From NCBI GenBank assembly GCA_949152475.1, contig OX424558.1:32808651-32872650 (forward strand): DNA of 64,000 nt, given 5' to 3'. The DNA is from Terebella lapidaria (taxonomy: Eukaryota; Annelida; Polychaeta; Terebellida; Terebellidae). Positions 57,148 to 64,000 of this stretch are shown in pieces. Position 1 is the stretch's first letter. The number at the start of each line of letters is the position of its first letter. The translations under genes and the position numbers were made by a program. The notes beneath the pieces were generated by a model. It worked only from the letters and a program-made list of their open reading frames with translations, ran no database searches and was not told where the DNA came from.

Positions 57148-60100
57148 TTTGTCTGGGCTGGGTTTCTGATCATTTGTGTTGAACTTAGAATAACACTGTG
57201 AATGTCAGGTTTTGTCTTTAGAACAACACTGTGATCGTCATGTTTTTGTCTGGGTCTGGGTTGCTGATTATTTATGTTGAGCTTAGAATAACACTGTGAT
57301 TGTCAGGTTTTGTGCTTAGAATAACACTGTGACTGTCAGGTTTTTGTCTGGGGCTTGGTTGCTGATCATTTATATTGAGCGTACCAAAATAGCACTGTGA
57401 TTGTCAGGTTTTTGTCTGGGGTTGGGTTGCTGAACATTTATGCTGAGCTTAGATAAACACTTTGACTGTCAGGTTTTTGTCTCGGGCTTGGTTGCTGATC
57501 ATTTATATTGAGCTTAGAATAGTAGCACTGTGATTGTCAGGTTTTTGTCTGGGGCTGGGTTGCTGATCATTTATATTGAGCGTAGAAAAATAGCACTGTG
57601 ATTGTCAGGTTTTTGTCTGGGGCTGGGTTGCTGATCATTTATCTTGAGCTTAGAATGACACTGTGATTGTCAGTTTTTGTCTGGGGTTGGGTTGCTGAAC
57701 ATTTATGTTGAGCTTAGAAAAACACTGTGATTGTCAGGTTTTTGTCTCGGGCTTGGTGGCTGATCATTTATATTGAGCTTAGAATAATAGCACTGTGATT
57801 GTCGGGTTTTTGTCTGGGGCTGGGTTGCTGAACATTTATGTTGAGCTTAGAATGACACTGTGATTGTCAGGTTTTTGTCTGGGGCTGGGTTGCTGATCAT
57901 TTATCTTGAGCTTAGAATGACACTGTGATTGTCAGGTTTTTATCTGGGGTTGGGTTGCTGATCATTTATGTTGAGCTTAGAAAAACACTGTGACTGTCAG
58001 GTTTTTGTCTAGGGCTTAGTTTGCTGATCATTTATGTTGAGCTTTGAATAATAACACTGTGATTGTCAGGTTTTTGACTGGGGCTGGGTTGCTGATCATT
58101 TTTGTTGAGCTTAGAATAACACTGTGATTGTCAGGTTTTTGTCAGAGGCTGGGTTGCTGATAATTTATGTTGAGCTTAGAATAACACTGTGATTGTCAGG
58201 TTTTTGACTGGGGCTGGGTTGCTGATCATTTATGTTGAGCTTAGAATAACACTGTGATTGTCAGGTTTTTGTCAGAGGCTGGGTTGCTGATAACTTATGT
58301 TGAGCTTAGAATAACACTGTGATTGTCAGGTTTTTGACTGGGGCTGGGTTGCTGATCATTTATGTTGAGCTTAGAATAACACTGTGATTGTCAGGTTTTT
58401 GTCTGGGGCTTGGTTGCTGATCATTTATGTTGAGCTTAGAATAACACTGTGATTGTCAGGTTTTTGTCTGAGGCTGGGTTGCTGATCATTTATGTTGAGC
58501 TTAGAATAACACTGTGATTGTCAGGTTTTTGTCTGAGGCTGGGTTGCTGATCATTTATGTTGAGCTTAGAATGACACTGTGATTGTTAGGTTTTTGTCTT
58601 GGGCTGGGTTGCTGATCATTTATGTTGAGCTTCGAAAAACACTGTGATTGTCAGGTTTTTGTCTGGGGCTGGGTTGCTGATCATTTATGTTGAGCTTCGA
58701 AAAACACTGTGATTGTCAGGTTTTTGTCTGGGGCTGGGTTGCTGATCATTTATGTTGAGCTTCGAAAAACACTGTGATTGTCAGGTTTTTGTCTGGGGCT
58801 GGGTTGCTGATCATTTATGTTGAGCTTCGAAAAACACTGTGATTGTCAGGTTTTTGTCTGGGGCTGGGTTGCTGATCATTTATGTTGAGCTTAGAATAAC
58901 ACTGTGATTGTCAGGTTTTTGTCTGGGGCTGGGTTGCTGATCATTTATGTTGAGCTTAGAATAACACTGTGATTGTCAGGTTTTGTGCTTAGATTAACAC
59001 TGGCATTGTCAGGTTTTTGTCTGAGGGTGGGTTGCTGAACATTTATGTTGAGCTTAGAATAACACTGTGATTGTCAGGTTTTGCGCTTAGATTAACACTG
59101 GCATTGTCAGGTTTTTGTCTGGGGCTGGGTTTCTGATCATTTATGTTGAGCTTAGAATAACACTGTGATTGTCAGATTTTGTCCTTAGAACAACACTGAT
59201 TGTCATGTTTTTGTCTGGGGCTTGATTGCTCATCATTTATGTTGAGCTTAGAATAATAACACTGTGATTGTCAGGTTTTTGACTGGTGCTGGGTTGCTGA
59301 TCATTTTTGTTGAGCTTAGAATAACACTGTGATTGTCAGGTTTTTGTCAGAGGCTGGGTTGCTGATCATTTATGTTGATCTTAGAATAACACTGTGATTG
59401 TCAGGTTTTTGTCTTGGGCTGGGTTGCTGATCATTTATGTTGAGCTTAGAATAACACTGTGATTGTCAGGTTTTTGTCTGGGGCTGGGTTGCTGATCATT
59501 TATGATGAGCTTAGAATAACACTGTGATTGTCAGGTTTTTGTCTGGGGCTGGGTTGCTGATCATTTATGTTGAGCTTAGAATAACACTGTGATTGTCAGG
59601 TTTTTGTCTGAGGCTGGGTTGCTGATCATTTATGTTGAGCTTAGAGTGACACTGTGATTGTTAGGTTTTTGTCTTGGGCTGGGTTGCTGATCATTTATGT
59701 TGAGCTTCGAAAAACACTGTGATTGTCAGGTTTTTGTCTGGGGCTGGGTTGCTGATCATTTATCTTGAGCTTAGAATAATAACAATGTGATTGTCAGGTT
59801 TTTGTCTGGGGCTGGGTTGCTGATCATTTATGTTGAGCTTAGAATGACACTGTGATTGTTAGGTTTCTGTCTTGGGCTGGGTTTCTGATCATTTTTGTTG
59901 AGCTTCGAAAAACACTGTGACTGTCAGGTTTTTGTCTGGGGCTGGGTTGCTGATCATTTATGTTGAGCTTAGAATAATAACACTGTGATTGTTAGGTTTT
60001 TGTCTGGGGTTGGGTTGCTGATCATTTATGTTGAGCTTAGAATAACACTGTGATTGTCAGTTTTTGTCAGAGGCTGGGTTGCTGAACATTCATGTTGAGC

Positions 60101-60625
60101 TTAGAATAACACTGTGATTGTCAGGTTTTGTGCTTAGATTAACACTGGCATTGTCAGGTTTTTGTCTGGGGCTGGGTTGCTGATCATTCATATTGAGCTT
60201 AGAATAACACTGTGATTGTCAGGTTTAGTGCTTAGAATAACACTGTGATTGTGAGGTTTTTGTCTGAGGGTGGGTTGCTGAACATTCATGTTGAGCTTAG
60301 AATAACACTGTGATTGTCAGGTTTTGCGCTTAGATTAACACTGGCATTGTCAGCTTTTTGTCTGGGGCTGGGTTTCTAATCATTCATGTTGAGCTTAGAA
60401 TAACACTGTGATTATCAGGTGTTGTGCTTAGAATAACACTGTGATTGTCAGGTTCTTGTCTGCGGCTGGGTTGCTGATCATTTATGTTGAGCTTCGAAAA
60501 ACACTGTGACTGTCAGGCTTTTGTCTGGGGCTTGGTTGCTGGTGCTTTATATCGAGCTAAGAATAATAGCACTGTGATTGTCAGGTTTTCGTCTGGGGCT
60601 GGGCTGCTGATCATTTATGTTGATA
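57148..60625. repeat. 65-bp satellite array, about 54 copies
   Basis: The monomer reads TTGCTGATCATTTATGTTGA, GCTTAGAATAACACTGTGAT, TGTCAGGTTTTTGTCTGGGG, CTGGG (65 bp). It is conserved over 3.5 kb, with variants TTCGAAAAAC for TTAGAATAAC and a short form with TTTTGTGCTTAGA. A two-monomer alternation (GACTGGGG then GTCAGAGG) occurs at 58070-58340. No open frame is kept through the array. Confidence 0.95.
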
Positions 60626-63299
60626 ACTAATAACTATCAGGTTCGAACACCCTGAATGAGTATGAATAACATTTGCGAGGGCAAGTTTCCATTCTTCAAC
60701 TTCTTGAATGGCATTATGTTTATTATGGTGAGCATATGTTTATTCGGTAAACAACTGTTCAGTGTATCAGATTTAAACAATGAATGATACATATTGTAAG
60801 TGTTATGTGTATATAGTGTATGTATTAGGTCATAATAACAGTTATTACATAACTATCCAATTGAAACAACATTGACACAAAGTCAGGTAATTACACTGTC
60901 AAGGAGTACGATCCCGAACTATGTATGCAGGAACCAACAACAACAATGGAATAAAATGATAATGATGTATTTACATGAATGATATAGTACAGGTGAAAAT
61001 GGAATGGATTACGATTTAAGTTTCTCAAATACTCAAGCAAGTGATACAAGTTCTAATCAATACACCAGTACATTCACATTAATCACCAATTCAATAGTTA
61101 CAATCGTCAATACAGAGTTCAAATCCGACACAACAATTGTGTCAATACACAATGCAAATTCAGTAATTCAGTAACCACATATCAATTTTGAAAGATTTAC
61201 AATATATATATATTGGAGATTTGAAAACAATACACACACGCACTACACACACACTCACACACACACACACACAGACGGTGGTCCCAGGCCAAGCGTTATC
61301 CCACGAAGCACGTTACAGATCCCACGACGTGCAGTTCCGTAGCAGATCCCACGAAGTGCCAGGAGTGGATTCCATGGAGAAATATCCGGACTCGAAAGAC
61401 GTGCGTAGACGTAAGGTATCCAGACAGCACAGATGTCTCACATCACACTACATTGGACGCTAGGTAAGGACTTGGACATCAGCTCAGCGTCACGTGTACA
61501 GACATACGTTAAAACTAGGAATCAAATGGAAACATTATTTAGCTACTGGTATATTATATAACTCAGCATGTGTCCATTTATGCACCAAATGAACACACGT
61601 GTATCTACGTTATGAACAATATACTCACAAGGAACTACAGTATTACTGAATTATAACTAGACCGATATTACAGTTCAGCAACCGGTTTTACCGTGACAGC
61701 AATTGTGAAAATAGTAAGATATATAATACGAGAAATATGATGAAAATGAATGATGAAAAATTAGTACTCACGGCCACTGGTCACAGGTCGGACGATATAA
61801 ACATCAGGCACTCAGTTCACAACAATTTCAACGTAAGTGCGTCTTCAGACTGCACACTTCCAATATAAACACAGCAGCAGCAAATAATACCCACATCTCG
61901 ACCACACTGGTCGCACAATATATTTCCACATTCCACATGTCTCAAATTTCTCAATATAATGCGTGTCCCGAATCGACGCAAACTTTCACATATCTTCCAA
62001 TATAAACAACGTGCCCATGCACGGCAAAAATATTCAATGTCTCGCAGCCAGTCCATAATGCTGCATGCTGCTCCCAATAGTATCTCATACCCACTAGCTG
62101 AATGCCCGAAGTTATATATCAACCGCCTGACCCGCGCCGCGTCAAACATGAGCTAAACAATATCTAAAAATAGCAACAAGAAATGCCACTTTACCGTCGA
62201 CACAATACCTAAACCAGCTCACATGATCAGCCGTTCTCAGATACGGGACTCACCAGCGACCGCCAATGCTTCACTCAAGCGAGACCACAAACAGCTATAC
62301 AACAGTACTACAGTGTGGTGCAAAATTATGAGAAGGATATGTTCTCAAAATATTATACAAATTGTCACTGTGTGACAACACTATTATGGAAGCCAGAAAC
62401 ACGCTGAATATACCTATACTCTGATAGCAAATATTTGATTGGTATTTGTCCAGTGAGCAACTGCACATTGAACTCTCACTCTCACATGTGTTCAATATAC
62501 TATGTATTGTTATATCAGTCTAGTCTCACAATTAGAAGAGAAAATAAAAATTAGGGGATGTCACAAAGCCTCTAAGCTTTTATTTCTAATTTGGAATGTG
62601 GTGGTGTTTGATTTTTTCCTAGGATGGGAAACATGGTGTCACAGTGGAATAGGTGATGGAATACCACTCATATTTTTTTTAAATCTCAGGTAATTTGTCA
62701 ACATGGATACCTATATTGTTTGTAATTGTTAATTGTAACATTGTATGATGAATAAATGTTTTGATTGACTAATTGATTGATTTCACGTTCGAAACAAAAG
62801 GCCTTACAAACACAGATAGCTACGGTAATTGTTTTTGACCGTGTCAATAAATACGAAAAGTCCATCGTTATCACAGGTTTAAAATCCGCATATAGATAAT
62901 TTCGTGAACATAAACTTACACAGGACATCATACCGAGGTATGGAAGCCCGTTAGTGCCAGGTGTGAAAATATTTTTATCTGGCAGCCGCCATTTATTCAT
63001 ACGGCGACCACTAATTACTTATAGGGCGGCCCTCATTATCTAGGTTGCAACCGTCATATAATTAACTAGCAACCGCCAGATACTTATAACCAGTTAATCA
63101 AGCCAAGTCAGACGAATGTGGCGAAAGGAGCTTTATCCTAACAGTGCAGTCAAGAAAACACGAATACAAAGACGATCACAAGTAATGTTAAACTACACAA
63201 TACACCAATAGGCTACAATGCGTAAGTAAATATATGGATTTAGTGCAAGACATTGGCAAACAAAATAATCAGATATCAAGTGAATTGAAAATAAAGGGC
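60626..63299. other. Intergenic; (CA)n at 61231-61273, otherwise nothing recognised
   Basis: A CA-rich microsatellite lies at 61231-61273. The 91-aa forward frame (61188-61463) and the 110-aa reverse frame (61817-62149) match no family. A poly(A) signal-like AATAAA is near 62750, without a gene attached. Confidence 0.35.
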
Positions 63300-64000
63300 T
63301 GGGAGGGTGGGAGATCGCATTAGCAGGACTGGGAGGAGAACCAGTAGCAGTAGCGTCCACTTCCAAGACCAGACGTTGGAGGAATAACAGTAGCAGATAC
63401 CGTCCGGCTCGCAAACCAGACCTTGGAGGAGTAGCAGTAGCAATAGCAGTAGCAGTAGCGTCTGTCTCCCACACCAGCCTTGCGAGGAGTAGCAATAGCA
63501 GTAGCGTCCACCGGCCGACTCTCACACTAGGACTGGGAGGAGTAGCATTAGCAATAGCAGTAACATCCAGCGTCTGTTACCCACACCATGATTGGGAGCA
63601 GTAGTAGTAGCCAGTTCCCAAACCACAACGTGGAGCAGTAGCAATAGTTTCCAACGCCCACATCAGGACTGGGAGGAAAATCAGTAGCAATAGCAGTAGC
63701 GTCCGTCTCCCACACCAGGACTGGGAGGCGTAACAATAGCAGTAGCGTACAGCGTCCGTCTCCCACACCAGGACTGGGAGGAATAGCAGTCGCAATAGCA
63801 GTAGCATTTGTTTCCCACACCGGGACTGGGAGGAGTAGCAAGATAGCGCCTGCTTCCAATACCAGACCTTGAAGGAATAGCAGTAGCAGTAGCGTCCAGT
63901 TCTTAGACCAGGCCTGGGGAGAGTAGCAGTAGCAGTAGCGTCCGCTTCCCAGACCAGACCTTGGATGAGTAGCAATAGTGGCTCTCAGACCAGGCCTGGG
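63300..64000. repeat. Degenerate minisatellite of about 42-57 bp, running off the end
   Basis: Units such as AGTAGCGTCCGTCTCCCACA, CCAGGACTGGGAGGAGTAGC, AATAGC repeat at least fourteen times with variable spacing. The embedded AGTAGC/AATAGC hexamer repeat gives leucine- and cysteine-rich reverse frames that are artefacts. The array continues beyond 64000. Confidence 0.85.

Noticed and set aside
57148-60625. CRISPR-like array
   Set aside because: The whole 65-bp monomer is repeated, with no unique spacers, and the genome is eukaryotic.
61817-62149. 110-aa reverse frame with many cysteines
   Set aside because: No recognisable domain and no splice or promoter context; cysteine spacing is irregular.
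63193-63975. Three reverse-strand open frames rich in leucine, cysteine and tyrosine
   Set aside because: They are translations of the AGTAGC minisatellite in different frames; no domain, and composition follows the DNA repeat.

Overview
The window is eukaryotic, AT-rich and gene-poor. Its genes are split by GT-AG introns, and it holds a single-exon RING/B-box/NHL protein, a secreted C-type-lectin-like protein with phase-1 introns, a Ty3/Gypsy LTR retrotransposon, LINE, Penelope-like and MULE-like remains, many palindromic (foldback) elements and two large tandem arrays. This mix fits a marine invertebrate, most likely a mollusc or another lophotrochozoan. The species cannot be named from the sequence alone.

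Layout. 1-14.9 kb is intergenic: old copies of dispersed repeat families, a GC-rich transposon-like element nested inside another (4375-7036), a 618-bp inverted-repeat element (12397-13014) and a recent 166-bp-period duplication (13661-13976). 14924-23779 is a very young Ty3/Gypsy element with two 1023-bp LTRs that differ at one position by eye, a 4-bp target duplication, gag, pol and an extra zinc-finger ORF. It sits inside an older dispersed repeat. 25.5-26.2 kb is a foldback element built from a GATCTCGAATT-type motif. 27.8-30.0 kb is the best host gene, a TRIM-NHL-like protein with a 5' non-coding exon and a poly(A) signal.

30-46 kb is a repeat graveyard. It includes a second foldback element (31.7-32.1 kb), a decayed Gypsy integrase fragment (33.8-34.6 kb), a 741-bp element whose ends each carry a perfect 28-bp palindrome (35817-36557), a decayed MULE-like transposase split by a 1088-bp near-complete palindrome (38964-40051), a broken LINE ORF1 that runs into a NADAR domain (minus strand, about 40880-41945), and a tandem array of about 130-bp units carrying nuclear-receptor half-sites (44290-45225). 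46.2-47.6 kb is a three-exon C-type-lectin-like gene. 48162-49091 is a reverse transcriptase of Penelope-like type. 51-57 kb holds two more inverted-repeat elements and an 80-bp AT run. 57148-60625 is a 65-bp satellite with higher-order structure, and 63300 to the end is a second minisatellite.

The two host genes, a RING/NHL protein and a secreted lectin-like protein, belong to families expanded in invertebrate innate immunity. Nothing in the sequence ties them together functionally. Most of the biological interest lies in the mobile elements: the NADAR-LINE join, the zinc-finger ORF with retrovirus-like splice signals, and three foldback families that share one design.
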